Part shown: positions 11,186-21,489 of the stretch, piece by piece
Layout: the number at the start of each line of letters is the position of its first letter
How positions within the stretch are numbered: position 1 is the stretch's first letter
Assembly: GCA_949130485.1 (NCBI GenBank)
Contig: OX422184.1
Coordinates: 2,148,117-2,212,116, forward strand
DNA from: Agelas oroides
Lineage: Eukaryota > Porifera > Demospongiae > Agelasida > Agelasidae
Length of the DNA stretch: 64,000 bases
Direction: 5' to 3'
Notes under the pieces: model-generated
The model's database searches: none
The model's input: only the letters and a program-made list of their open reading frames with translations
What the model was told of the DNA's origin: nothing
Translations under genes and position numbers: made by a program

Positions 11186-12483
11186 CACTGCATGCAGTGA
11201 AGTTTAAATTGCGTAAGAAGAGGGTTAACATCTAAATTTGGGGTAAACCCGTAATTATCTTTTCCTCATATGTATGAGCCAAGTCTGTATACGTAACGAG
11301 ATTCTGTTTACAGTCCAGACTCTCAGAGTTGGTGCAGATCTCGAGTCTGTAGGCAAGCATCACTCAGCCTACGGTATTTAAGAATACTCGTAGCACCGCA
11401 AACAAGCACACGATCTTTCAGGGTGAGTCTTGGTGTATGGTTATGTGATCTCGTGGGTTCAACTCTATTAATCTAGCTACACAAATAGCGCCATATTATT
11501 AACAGCCGCGCCTAGGCTCACAATTTGTGACGGTCTAAATTTGGCCGTGACTCAGTGACCGTAGTCTGGATTCCAGACCCTTCTGGCCGCGCGAGGAAGT
11601 GTCTGGAAAATCACCTTGCTCGGAGTGTCTTGTTAGTGGAATGCCACAGTTTTTAAATCCTGCAAACTGCGTATAAAGGGGCGCATAGACAGAGATCCAT
11701 TTTCGTATATTCACTTCCTGTCATTAGTAAAACTCGAACACTGGTTGGCTGATGTGCCATTCTTTCCCTCATCAGCACCGACGGCAGCATTCCAGCACTC
11801 AAAACACTTCTGGGCAAGGTTATTCCCTGTGCTGAAATGTAGCAAAGTGAGCGTCTCTTGCCGATGCTTGCAGCTTTGTAACCACCGGCACACTGCGCCA
11901 CCAAGCACGCATCCCAACCACATCTCTGTCCATGTGCCCCTTTGTGTGTGCGCCCCTTTGCTGCCCTTGCGGTTTAACAACATTAAACCTCATCTAACCT
12001 ACTTGTGAATCAGTTTAGTTGGTTCGCAAGTTTGCTTAAGGGAAGGATGTCGCCAGCTTGTGCAAGTTCTGGGTTGATGACTGAAATCAAAATTTACTGA
12101 TTTTTTAGTTATTGACCATTGCTTTGGGAACTAATATTAGGGAACTTTGCTAACTATTTGAACGGGATAGTTACGCAACATTAATTTTAGCAAGAAAAGG
12201 ATAACTTCCTGATAGTAGCATTTTTGGTATAATAGATTATCTGTTCACCAGACACGTCTTTGTGACTACTGTATGTCTTTTTACTATAAGGAGAGTGGAT
12301 AGCTTGACACGAGACTAAACGAAAATAGTGGGCGTTTATTTGGGTACACTTACTTTGACCCATTACTGGAAATTGAGTGTAATTTCTATAATTGACATGG
12401 AGAAGCAAATGTTTTTCATTTACTCTGCATGCTTCAGAATCTTAGGTGTGTTACTTGGCTATAACATTCATTTACTATCACAG
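11186..12483. other. Upstream region of the frame-broken gene, no coding exon recognised
   Basis: No supported coding exon. An acceptor (ctatcacag) at 12475-12483 shows that at least one upstream, probably 5' untranslated, exon lies in or before this stretch; I cannot place it. Confidence 0.35.
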
Positions 12484-12495
12484 GATTTCATTTGT

Positions 12496-14773
12496 ATGGC
12501 TCACCAAGAGAAAGAAGCTTCAGATAGTGAGGCTGAGTTCAAGTCTCCAGAAAACCTTCCATGTTCTGCTAAGTCTGAAGGGACAATTGAGGAATGCGCA
12601 ATTTCAGAACTTAGTCTGGAACCTACGGTAGCAAGCCCCTATTCTCACATGCCCAATGAAATGTGCACTACAGATAGTGTTACCAAAGCTGGCAATTCTA
12701 AAATGGTTGAGGAACACGCACATAAAACTTCCGAAGCCATCAGCGAGGTCTCTCGAGAGAGAGAGTTCTGATGAATCCACAAACAAGACAGCCCACTGTC
12801 CAAGCAATCTTGAAGAGTTTCAGAGAGTAACTGAAGAAGATTGGGCTACTGAACATGATGTAAATCTTGGCCATGAACAAACAAGAAGGTTGGTAACTAC
12901 AGACAACATCAAAGAAAGGTTAATTTCCACAATGTGCAAAGCTGCAGCTTGTATTGAAACTTACTATGATACTTCCAAAGAGACAGAGGCTTCTACTGTG
13001 GAAGTAAAGGAGATGGAAGTGGACCTTAGCAAGACGATATTAGACATCCATTCTCAGTTTGGGATTGTCAAAGAACATTCGCTACTGCAGGATGTTGCCA
13101 AGAGTATTGCTAATTCTCCCCGAGTAGTCCAAGCCCTTTGTACTTTTGTAGAACACACATTCGAAAGATTGGGTACAGGAATTTCGCTAGACATGGCTGC
13201 ATGTCTCTTGTCGGTGGAACATTGGTTCTGGGATTGTAGTCAGGAAAGTGACCTGTTTTGTGCTGTACTTTCCAAAAAGGGAATGATTTTGCACTTTTTA
13301 TACCAGCTAGGAGAGCTCAGGAAAAACTCTACATGTATACACATTGAGACTGTGAAGCATCTAATGTTGATCAGCATTGGTGTTGTACACAGCTTCGCTA
13401 CTCGCAGTGAATATCACAAACAATTTTCTGATATTGAATACTATCGAGTGTTGGCTCCTTATACACTCTCCCCTCTCAAACAATTGCGATTTGCTTCTCT
13501 CTTCACTCTTAGCTACCTTGCTGATATTATACCTGAAGAGCTTACTCATCTACTTGCCATTGAGAAAGCTGAGGTTGAGAAGACTGTGCAGGAACTAAAC
13601 CTGTCAGTCAATACAAATAAAGTTCGTCTTGGGACGTTGGTTTTTTCAATAGCTGAGATTCTTGTAGTACTAAGGAATCTAGCTGTGCTACACAAAAATG
13701 CAACTGCACTGATTAGTTGTAATATCCTAGGGACCCTTGGTGAACTTCTTAAGAGCACAGATGTAGAGATCAGATTGTATTCTCTACTTCTGTTGTGGAG
13801 TCTCTCCTACCTAGAGTGCAAGGGGACAATGGAGACCGTTCTTAGACAGTTTGAACCGCTTTCGTCAGATGAAGAAGAAGTGAAGGCAGCTGTTGAATTT
13901 GAAACCCAAGTTAGTACACACAAAGTTGATGTGAATAAAACCATCCTTGCAATGAGAGCCTGCTATAAATATCACAAGTATGTGAACTGTCTTAAAGCTT
14001 TTGAAAGTATCAATCCAATCCACGATTCGAAAGAGACTGATAAAGCGAAGCTTCTCCATGCCAAAGCACTTTTCCATCTATTTCAGAAAGAGCAAAGGTC
14101 ACTGAGCAAGCTTTCCAGCAGTGTAAAGGAATACAAAGTGCAACATCACAGCTGCTACTTGAAAGCAAAGGAAATTATCCAAATGCTTGGTGCTGCTCTT
14201 GATGGCGGGTACCTTGATGCCGAAGCAAGCAAATTCTTGGATTTGAGCATGATTGCCTATGTGTCTGAGACGAACAACCTTAAGCCATTAAAATGTTGTG
14301 TATTGTGCCGTAAGAGAGCACCACTAAGAAGAAGCCACTTGTGGCCAGAATCTCTTCTGCAGCTATACAAATCCAGTGTCGACTCACCTGGTAGCCACAA
14401 GCTTTTTTACAAGATCAGTGAAGGCGGAACTCTGAGCACCTGGTCACCACACCAGTATTCATATTGGATGTTTTGTAGTGAATGTGAACAGACTCTTAGT
14501 AGGAATGGAGAGACACAATGCATCCCCCTGATAAAAACACACATTTATAATGTTGCTGACCCGTCCTCTTCTTCACAACACCTCCACATTCGCTACAAAG
14601 AGTGCCTATATCATTTTTGCGTCGGTCTTATATTTCGTGGGCTAGCCTCTCCTAATCCACATGTTTCAATCACTGCATTTACAAATGAAGATGAAATCTA
14701 TGAGCTCCTTGTACTTTGTCAACAGGCAATCCTTGACCTTAAAAAAATGAAATTTCCCCCAAGTTTAGGGTAA
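12496..14773 (+). CDS. Large helical-repeat protein with treble-clef-like Cys/His motif, segment 1 (frame broken)
   Basis: I choose ATG 12496 (MAHQEKEASDSE), 13 bases after an acceptor, because all frames upstream are intronic. The N-terminal ~90 residues are acidic and Ser-rich. The frame switches at the GAGAGAGAGAG run near 12760, where one missing AG unit would explain it, and then continues to a stop at 14773. The central ~450 residues look alpha-helical and armadillo-like (for example STDVEIRLYSLLLLWSLSYLE). Near 14290-14360 is CCVLCRKRAPLRRSHLWPE, a CxxC followed by RSHLWPE that resembles an HNH/treble-clef zinc site, with a second FCSEC further on. The stop at 14773 is probably artefactual: the adjacent frame continues smoothly into segment 2. 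Family unknown. Confidence 0.65.
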
Positions 14774-15555
14774 CAATCTTTTTCACACCAACTCACTTGC
14801 AAGACAGTGTGAAACATTCTGGCTTTATCAACAGCCTTTTGACATCCTTTGGTCTCTTTGCACTGTCTGATGCTTGTCTGTCTGATGGATCTGTTTGCAA
14901 GCCTCGAGAAGCCCAGTTCTTTCTTGCTCACTGTGGGGTGTTCAACATCATTGTTCCCCTTGGAAAGTCACATGGAGTGTATTTGCAGGAGGAGTGCATC
15001 ATAGCTCCTGTGAAGGGAACTTATTCAATACCACCAGGTGAAGACAGACTGAAACACCTTCCACCTGGGGTGATGACTTTCTTTTGCCTTCTTGCTGACT
15101 GTAAAGAGGTCAGCTTTCTCGTACAGCCTAAAAGAATTGAAGAGCATGGTTGGATCGAGCCTCCACCAGAACGAGAGAAGGTTGTAGGATATAATGCTGC
15201 ATTGGACCAAGATATAGAACAAACAGGTGGTAAGATCAGACCATCTTGGCTACATAGTAATCCCAAAGAGCTGAACTACTTGCCACGTGCGTTTCAGATC
15301 CACAGGCCTTTTCATCATCCCAACTCTGTCATTCTTCCACCAGGACATAAGATACTTTTGCATCATACGTACACAATTGAAGAAGATCATACAGTCACTC
15401 TGTTTCTTGCAGTTAGTTCTGATAAGACATTCTCGGCGAGTAAACCTTACATCATTCAACATAGCTCTGATAAGCAGGGATTCCAGGTCAGCACTGGATT
15501 CTTTATTTCACCAGAAACTTTGACAGCTACCGATTTTCTCCCAGATAACCTTTGA
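14767..15555 (+). CDS. Same protein, segment 2 (after second frame break)
   Basis: Reading frame +1 runs without an ATG from the end of segment 1 (..RVTIFFTPTHLQDS..) to a stop at 15555. A single missing base in the A7 or C5 run around 14742-14760 would join it to segment 1. No GT-AG intron of suitable length and phase fits; the only candidate would be 34 bp and out of phase. It encodes about 250 residues of mixed beta-rich sequence with a GVFNIIVPLGKSHGVYLQEE stretch. No domain recognised. The stop lies inside a 32-bp tandem duplication. Confidence 0.6.
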   Translation, partial: RVTIFFTPTHLQDSVKHSGFINSLLTSFGLFALSDACLSDGSVCKPREAQFFLAHCGVFNIIVPLGKSHGVYLQEECIIAPVKGTYSIPPGEDRLKHLPPGVMTFFCLLADCKEVSFLVQPKRIEEHGWIEPPPEREKVVGYNAALDQDIEQTGGKIRPSWLHSNPKELNYLPRAFQIHRPFHHPNSVILPPGHKILLHHTYTIEEDHTVTLFLAVSSDKTFSASKPYIIQHSSDKQGFQVSTGFFISPETLTATDFLPDNL

Positions 15556-15583
15556 CAGCTACCGATTTTCTCCCAGATAACCT
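15552..15583 (+). repeat. Second copy of a 32-bp frame-breaking tandem duplication
   Basis: The unit ctttgacagctaccgatttt plus ctcccagataac occurs twice head-to-tail at about 15519-15582. Because 32 is not a multiple of three it terminates the upstream frame. Removing one copy restores the coding frame. Confidence 0.85.
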
Positions 15584-16349
15584 GGAAAAAAGTCTAACAC
15601 CCATGGGCATTGGACTTTTTTCCAAGGAGGGACCTGATAAATTAAGAGCAAGGATTGAAGAAATGCTTCATCGAAAAGGATTTGCAAACATTTACTCCCT
15701 CCTTCTTCACTCAGAAAGAGACAGGAATAACAAAGTATTTGATATGAAGTGCAGCCCACGAAGATGCTGGTACTGCAGAGACCTTTGTGAACTTTGCATG
15801 AAGCAGTGTGTAGTTGGATGTGAGATGATGGACCATCACAACCACTTCATGTATACCTTTTGCAAAACTTGCTGGGAAGATATAAATATGTCAAAATTGG
15901 ACGAGCAATCTTTGCCAGAGGTTACTGTGTTACCACTTGAAGAGGCAGAAGATCTAAATTCAGCGAGAGGTGTTTTTCCATACCACAAAACATTACTCTC
16001 TTTTCAGTTTTCATCTGATGTTTTTAACCATTTTACAGTATCTATGTGTGTTGCAGACACGAGTGGTCTCTACAGGCACCCGTATGTTTTGACTCAAGTT
16101 CGTACTCTTAACGATCAAGATTGTGCCGAGTGCTTCATTTCACAAGACTTTTCTCCATTGCTACCACTGCCATTTTGTGAGAACTGTGAAGTGATGCAAA
16201 CTAAAGTCACCAGTTTGAAAGAAGAAGGCTTTGTTCAGTCACTACTTCATCGTGTCCTTACATCTGAAGATTGTAAGGAAACATTGGGCATTTTTAATTC
16301 TTACTTTTCCACTTCTGATTGTATACCTGACAATGACTCAAGCTCATAA
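15552..16349 (+). CDS. Same protein, C-terminal segment 3 with a dense Cys/His cluster
   Basis: It begins in the second copy of the duplicated 32-bp unit (TATDFLPDNL appears at the end of segment 2 and the start of segment 3). It runs to TAA at 16349. It contains RCWYCRDLCELCMKQC, then CEMMDHHNH and FCKTCW, a zinc-binding-like cluster of at least seven Cys and three His within about 50 residues. The three segments together would make a protein of roughly 1,290 residues. Metal binding is inferred from spacing only. Confidence 0.65.
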   Translation: MTATDFLPDNLEKSLTPMGIGLFSKEGPDKLRARIEEMLHRKGFANIYSLLLHSERDRNNKVFDMKCSPRRCWYCRDLCELCMKQCVVGCEMMDHHNHFMYTFCKTCWEDINMSKLDEQSLPEVTVLPLEEAEDLNSARGVFPYHKTLLSFQFSSDVFNHFTVSMCVADTSGLYRHPYVLTQVRTLNDQDCAECFISQDFSPLLPLPFCENCEVMQTKVTSLKEEGFVQSLLHRVLTSEDCKETLGIFNSYFSTSDCIPDNDSSS

Positions 16350-16820
16350 TTGTTGTAACTGCATCATTAGAGAAATGTTTCCATGATTTGACTTTTAAAA
16401 AAAGCTTGTGCCTAAACTATAAACATTACATAATTGCCGAGTGCCTTAGCGCGAGGCTACTAATCTTGCAGTGCGTGTTCTCGGTTGGTGGGGTGTGGCT
16501 TTGACTTCCGTCCCGCTTTAGGAATGCAATTGAAGGTGTGGCTTGTGCGCAAACATCCGTCCCGCTTAGGAATGCAATTAAAATATCCTGTTGACAAAAA
16601 GTTGTGTACACTTATGTAAGTTTATCGTTCTCAGCACTGGTTTAGCAGATCAATACCATAATTATTTTCTTGAATGTCTGTAATTTAAGTTCACAAAAGT
16701 AATGTGTTACAAGTGCACAACTTTGAGTGTTGTAATACTATAGCTACAGATTCAAGTGCTTATAATATAACCTATATATACATGCAAGTCTGACAAATTG
16801 GTCTGTTTTGACATGATGCA
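16350..16820. other. 3' flank of the frame-broken gene
   Basis: No gene recognised. A short direct repeat (cgtcccgctttaggaatgcaattgaa / cgtcccgcttaggaatgcaattaaa, each broken by a few differences) lies near 16509 and 16558. Confidence 0.4.
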
Positions 16821-16904
16821 ATAAGACAATCCAGCTGGCTGGGATATTTTGAAACTGTCGGTTTCTCATCTGGACTGTGCATTGTTCAGTAATGGTGTTT
16901 ATGA

Positions 16905-17189
16905 TTGTGTATCCTCTTATACCCCATTCACCTCAGTACGTACTTTGCAATACACATTCTTTCATGCAATTTAGTGCTCATACTAATCATTTTCAGCATT
17001 CCTTTTTGTAACTGCCTTATGGAACACATTACCTAGTGCTATTACTTCTCCACCATCTCTTCCTGTTTTTAAGCACTACATTCACTCCTTATAGCTTATT
17101 TTTACGGGCACAAGTGTACTTTCACTATTCTTGTGCTTTGCATTATGCATAAAGTTTCATAGAAAATTTTTTTTTTTAAATGAAAAAAT
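16905..17189 (+). mobile_element. 5'-truncated non-LTR retrotransposon (LINE) tail
   Basis: Absent from the homologous position in the intact kinase exon. On the + strand, 17007-17095 reads LWNTLPSAITSPPSLPVFK, a phrase typical of the C-terminal end of CR1/L2/RTE-like reverse transcriptase ORFs (LWNxLP...SLxxFK). It is followed by a short 3' tail ending in T- and A-rich sequence. Only the extreme C-terminus survives, so the clade is uncertain. Confidence 0.6.
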
Positions 17190-17356
17190 ACGATGCATAT
17201 CAGACCACTGGCTTTGAAGCAAACCACTGAAGCTGGCATGGTCTGGAAACACAGTACTAATTGTTATTTCACAAACTAGTATGCCATATATAGCTATATA
17301 TATGAGGGTACCTGAGGACTGTGGGAATTGATACACACTTTCAGGTTCTGTGTATA

Positions 17357-17672
17357 GAGCGTTCTCAGCACGTGATCACAATTCCGTATACTAGAAATGA
17401 ACCGCCATTTTGGTGCACAACTTGTACAGTATGTTATTAGCAGTATATGCGATATCGATTAAAACACCCACAGGTAAGCGTTTATATAGCTGTTTTAACT
17501 TATGTAGCAATGGTATTTTGTCCGATTCAACACATATTAGAAGCATTATAAGTATATCACTCATTTCGTGAAGATCGCCATAGAAGCTCCTATCTCGTTG
17601 TGCACCAAAATGGCGGCTGTTTTCTGATTTCCTTCGTAATCTCGAACGTAATGACGTCACGTGCAATCGCTC
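17357..17672. mobile_element. 316-bp MITE inserted in the kinase pseudogene, TATA duplication
   Basis: Ends GAGCGTTCTCAGCACGTGA and TCACGTGCAATCGCTC are imperfect inverted repeats. TATA flanks both sides (17353-17356 and 17673-17676), while the intact kinase gene has a single TATA at the matching site (cgtatacaag). The interior carries paired cgccattttggtgcacaac / gttgtgcaccaaaatggcg. The empty-site comparison defines the boundaries well; the exact duplication could be TA or TATA. Confidence 0.85.
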
Positions 17673-17765
17673 TATACAAGGTGTACCTTCACCAGGATCG
17701 AGTTGTTGCGATCAAATTAGCTGATGGAGCCAAAGTCAGAGAGTTTGAATTATTGTAGGAGACAT

Positions 17766-17848
17766 AGCCTCGTTCCCAGGCCCCGCCCAGCTTTCCGTCG
17801 CTTGCAGTAGCACATAGCGACGGAAAGCTGGGCGGGGCCTGGGAACGA
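17766..17848. mobile_element. Short TAGCCTCG-family hairpin
   Basis: tagcctcgttcccaggcc pairs with ggcctgggaacga. The inner arms are near-perfect (agctttccgtcgc / gcgacggaaagct). The right terminal six bases of the family consensus are missing. Confidence 0.7.
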
Positions 17849-18628
17849 TTGCAGACTTACATGCCAACGCGCTGAGCGCAGACTTCTTGCTTAGGGTTTA
17901 TAAAGCTGACGGTTTCATCGTAAAGCTGCAGCCTCATTCAGACAACGAGATACAGGTACGCACCAAATTAGTTCGTAGTAGGTGGGGCTGATCATTAATC
18001 GCTATGCGGGCGATGCATGGAGCTTCCTAGTCTTCTAAATCATCAGATCTCCTATCAGTTGTATACATAGTCTTGCTTAGCCAGACTCCCACCAGAGTTT
18101 GCCTACGCGAGACTATCAGTTGTACTTGACGAACCAAGTGCACAACAAACTATATCATTAAGGGGGCGGGTAAATAATTTCACAATAAATTACACCAATA
18201 TAATATTATGGGGATGACATAGATACGATGACTTTCACATTATTTTTGCAGTTATGCACAACTATAGCTATGGCACAACTTTTATATAGGTAGTGGTAGG
18301 TAGGGGTCTCCAAATCTATAAAGGGGTCCTTATATAGTACCAATTGCCTTTGTGCCAATACTCGAAAGGCATGCACTGAGGAACAGAGGCTTGTGAAACT
18401 AATTTTGAAGCCAGCCCAGAGTTACATACGCATTATCAATGCAAAGCAAAACTGTTGTCTTAGTTACTATACATTCCATGCTAATTCAATACTTAATCCT
18501 ATTGTAGCTAGATACTAAGTGGGAAATTTACTCAAGCATCAACTCCCACGGAATTCCCAGCGCTGCATGTCTATGGAAGGACAGTCAACACAACCGTATT
18601 ATACTAGTGAGATGATTATCATCATCAT

Positions 18629-19272
18629 GGGGCGAGCCTGAGCAAGCAGCAAACTGCTGATTTACTAGCTACTTTGTCATGGCACACAACAGGATGTGTC
18701 ACTGTCGACTGCTTAAAGCCAAATTTGATAACGCATAAGTAAGTAGTAAGTCCTCACTATGCATATGCCAGCCATTTCTCCAGCCAGGGCAGCTAACGTG
18801 GCTACACATGCATGGACTAAGCTTTACTCATGAGCTAAATTTCTGGCTTTTATGAGTACCATTTATGCATGGCCCTACCTGAAGCGACCCCGGCAGTCAC
18901 CTAGCTACCGTCCATATTTTTACTGCCTGTGAGCGGCCTGCCGTCGTCGATACAAGCACAAATCAGAATTAAGTTGCCACGCGTGCTTCAACTTCAGTCG
19001 TCTTCGCTCCGGGTCGCCAACACTGCACTCCGACTCCACTGGCCTTCCACATGCTTCACGATATCTTCGTGAAATATTTGAATGCGCTCATTTAAAATTT
19101 ACGGTAAGTGGTCGGTCCATGCAAACTAGTCTCGTCCCCAGACCCCACCCTCTCCCGAGGAGAAACGCGCGCGGGCGGGGCACGAGACTACATGCAAACA
19201 AGCAAGCAAGCAAACATACACACGCACGTGCGCAATGAAGTCACAAATGTGGGGCTCGCTCAGGCTCGCCCC
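18629..19272. mobile_element. About 640-bp element with GGGGCGAGCCTGAGC ends
   Basis: The left end GGGGCGAGCCTGAGCAAGC mirrors the right end GCTCGCTCAGGCTCGCCCC. A relative is at 60629-61473. It carries a nested MITE at 19127-19190. No coding region or clear target duplication is seen. Confidence 0.6.
19127..19190. mobile_element. 64-bp TAGTCTCG-family mini-MITE with perfect 9-bp duplication
   Basis: Ends TAGTCTCGTCCCCAGACC and CACGAGACTA, flanked by CATGCAAAC at 19118-19126 and 19191-19199. It gives the cleanest 9-bp target-site duplication of this family in the window, pointing to a Mutator-like mechanism. Confidence 0.8.
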
Positions 19273-19431
19273 AATCACCTCTGATGAACATTTGCTCACT
19301 CTAAATTGTTTGTTTCAACTAACCCAAACTTTTAAGAGTGCCCTGTATTTGCTAACATGACCTCAAGTTGGTTAATGGTTTTAATTTGACATATCCCATG
19401 TATTCATATATAAACTTCAAGTTGTCAATCA

Positions 19432-19500
19432 GAGAGTCGGTAGACTCTCTATGTAGCTAGGGATGGCGCCGACGTGCAATATATGCAATACTTAAGCAAA
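19432..19500 (+). mobile_element. Terminal fragment of the 3.6-kb foldback family
   Basis: cagagagtcggtagactctc followed by atgtag(ctag)ggatggcgccgacg, as at 655, ending after acttaagcaaaa. It is a solo end without a matching partner nearby. Confidence 0.75.
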
Positions 19501-19718
19501 ATTAATTTAGAGTTGCCTTTGGCTCAAGGGTTTGTACCATGCATGTCAGGACATCGCTGCATGTAGCTAGCTTAGACTAAATCTCTGCTGGGGATTGTTT
19601 TTGAAGAATATACATAGATCCTATATAATATTTTTGTGAGTGCTTGCACAATAGAGATGTGAATAACATACTATGATTATTATACATCTGGTGGGTGGCC
19701 TCATACATTTACTGTAGG

Positions 19719-20132
19719 ATGGCATCCTGGTTCAAGGTCTTTCTTCTGGTTGTGCTCTTATGCCTGCTGCACAAGGCCACAGCAGATTGTAACAGTGAGA
19801 ACAAAAGCTGTGATCAGTGTTACCAAACACTTGCATCATTTCTTGTGAACACAAACGACAACTTGTACCAGCTCCAGAGAGCATTCTTTCCTCCCAAAAA
19901 AACACCTTCTGTTTTTGTGGCAGTGACATATGACTACAGCACTCCCAACATCTCACAACAAATATGGTTCTGGAGTGCTGGAATATTCTACTTCTACCAG
20001 CCACTGCGAGTGTTTCAGTTCACCTCTCTCTTCTTTGGAAATCCAAACTGGCGAAGAAACAATGTAACTCTTACCCTGCCAGCAGACTGTGCAAATGCCC
20101 CTTATGAATTTATGGAGTTACTCACTCAACTG
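19719..20132 (+). CDS. Seven-transmembrane receptor-like protein, copy 2, exon 1 (ectodomain)
   Basis: Same structure and length (138 codons) as the exon at 7605: ATG just after an acceptor (actgtag), signal peptide, cleavage near ATA|DC, Cys cluster DCNSENKSCDQC, donor CAACTG|GTAAGT. Nucleotide identity to copy 1 is very high across the exon, with only scattered differences, mostly conservative. It joins in phase 0 to 20428. Confidence 0.85.
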
Positions 20133-20427
20133 GTAAGTGCACATGTATATATACGCTAACAGAAAACATGGAACATGCATCTTAAGGTTCTAAGATTCAC
20201 TGCCTGTGCATACACCTGTTTGGGGTTGGGCTGTTTTCTCATTGCATAATTTAAACAGGTGTGCATGAAGTGTGCTTTAACTGGGTAGTAATGCTTGCAT
20301 GCACAGTACATTCAAGGACCAATAGGCTAGTGATGAAATTTTTGTTAAACCGAATACATTCAGCGGTGACCCAATATAACTATAATCAAGGCCAATTTGT
20401 TAACATTTTATTTGTTGTTCTCTGCAG

Positions 20428-21489
20428 CTTAAGCTTTATGCCATGTGGCAGAGTGCTAAGCCTCGAATTGATAATACTTATGTTGCTGTAGCTGCCAAAC
20501 TGAAAACTCTCAATGAAGAACTCTACCATGACCCATTTCTTGATGGCAACATTCCACAGTTGCTTTACTGCTTCCAGTTCTTATTCCCACCTCTGATTTG
20601 TCTCTTGGCTCTATCGTATGTCGGGTTGTCTTACAAGTCAATACAAAAGTATGTCGAGAAGCAGAGCAGACATACCAAAAATTGGGCAGCAATTTTTGCC
20701 TATGCTGTCATGTGTTGGACTTTTGTAGGGTATGTTATTGCACTGGATGCAGCTGCTGTTGCTTATCGAGGACAGCATGTTATGCCAGAATTCTTTACTG
20801 ACAATCTCCTCTATCAGTATCCTCTAATGCCACTAGCTGTGTGGGATGTGGTTGCTCTGCTCTTCCTTTTGCTATTTACTATACCAGTGATAGGATTTTT
20901 ATTATCCATTAAATGGGAACAATGTAAAGAAAAGACATTATACTTCCTCATGATCCTGCTTGGCATTGCTCCTCTGCTCTGTCTTGCATCGCACGCACAC
21001 TACATAGCTATCGCTTGGATTACCGACCCTGTCTATTCTGGTGCCATTGGAATCTATTATGGGATACTTATCTTTATGTGGTTTTTTCTGCTAAAGCAAG
21101 CCTACGCAAAAGATTGTTTTTGGAAGACAGTCGCTCAGATGAGTGTAGCTTGGCTTACTATCGTTGTCCTCCAGCTACTGACATCATTCTTTTTTGTTTA
21201 TATTCCCGTCAAACACTCCATTGAGAACACACCCACTTTTCTATATGCAGTTATAAGTGGCAGCGGTGTACTGCTTCTTCTCTTGATTGCATACAAAGTT
21301 ATCCATGATCCAAGAGGCACACTTTCGATTAGTGGCACAATACAAAATATACTTAACAAAATGGAACGCGAAAAACGTAGACTAAACAATGTAAATGACT
21401 GGCATCATCTTGATGAAGAAGAGAAAGTCACTGAACTCATGTATAAACATTACAATATTCAAGAAATTAGTCACGTGCCACAAGCTTGA
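20428..21489 (+). CDS. Seven-transmembrane receptor-like protein, copy 2, exon 2
   Basis: Acceptor ctctgcag before 20428; intact frame to TGA at 21489, giving a full protein of 491 residues. Hydrophobic segments fall at about residues 188-208, 224-251, 273-298, 308-335, 343-363, 376-398 and 408-429. With the signal peptide removed, this predicts an extracellular N-terminus and a cytoplasmic C-terminus. A conserved HYIAIAWITDPVYSGAIG lies between segments 4 and 5, and KVIHDPRGTLSISGTIQN follows segment 7. The tail is short (ends EISHVPQA) and lacks the extension and dileucine of copy 1. The family is not recognised; a receptor role is inferred from topology. Confidence 0.88.
   Translation, partial: LKLYAMWQSAKPRIDNTYVAVAAKLKTLNEELYHDPFLDGNIPQLLYCFQFLFPPLICLLALSYVGLSYKSIQKYVEKQSRHTKNWAAIFAYAVMCWTFVGYVIALDAAAVAYRGQHVMPEFFTDNLLYQYPLMPLAVWDVVALLFLLLFTIPVIGFLLSIKWEQCKEKTLYFLMILLGIAPLLCLASHAHYIAIAWITDPVYSGAIGIYYGILIFMWFFLLKQAYAKDCFWKTVAQMSVAWLTIVVLQLLTSFFFVYIPVKHSIENTPTFLYAVISGSGVLLLLLIAYKVIHDPRGTLSISGTIQNILNKMEREKRRLNNVNDWHHLDEEEKVTELMYKHYNIQEISHVPQA

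Larger units (their letters stand above)
16822..17742 (-). pseudogene. Decayed fragment of the TKL-like kinase C-lobe, split by two insertions
   Basis: Three blocks (about 16822-16904, 17190-17356 and 17673-17742) match, in order and orientation, the 3' part of the kinase exon at 22738-23065. Shared stretches include gaagctggcatggtc, cctgaggactgtggg and caaagtcagagag. Small indels disrupt the frame, including a deletion near 17217. A LINE-like tail separates blocks 1 and 2 and a MITE separates blocks 2 and 3. It is a truncated paralogue or partial duplicate of the intact gene about 5 kb downstream. Confidence 0.8.

Noticed and set aside
14742-14760. Programmed -1 ribosomal frameshift at the A7/C5 stretch
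   Set aside because: No X-XXY-YYZ heptamer lies in the correct register, and two other unrelated breaks exist in the same gene.
14770-14803. 34-bp GT-AG intron joining segments 1 and 2 of the frame-broken gene
   Set aside because: It is too short, and its removal gives the wrong phase; a one-base loss in a nearby homopolymer fits better.
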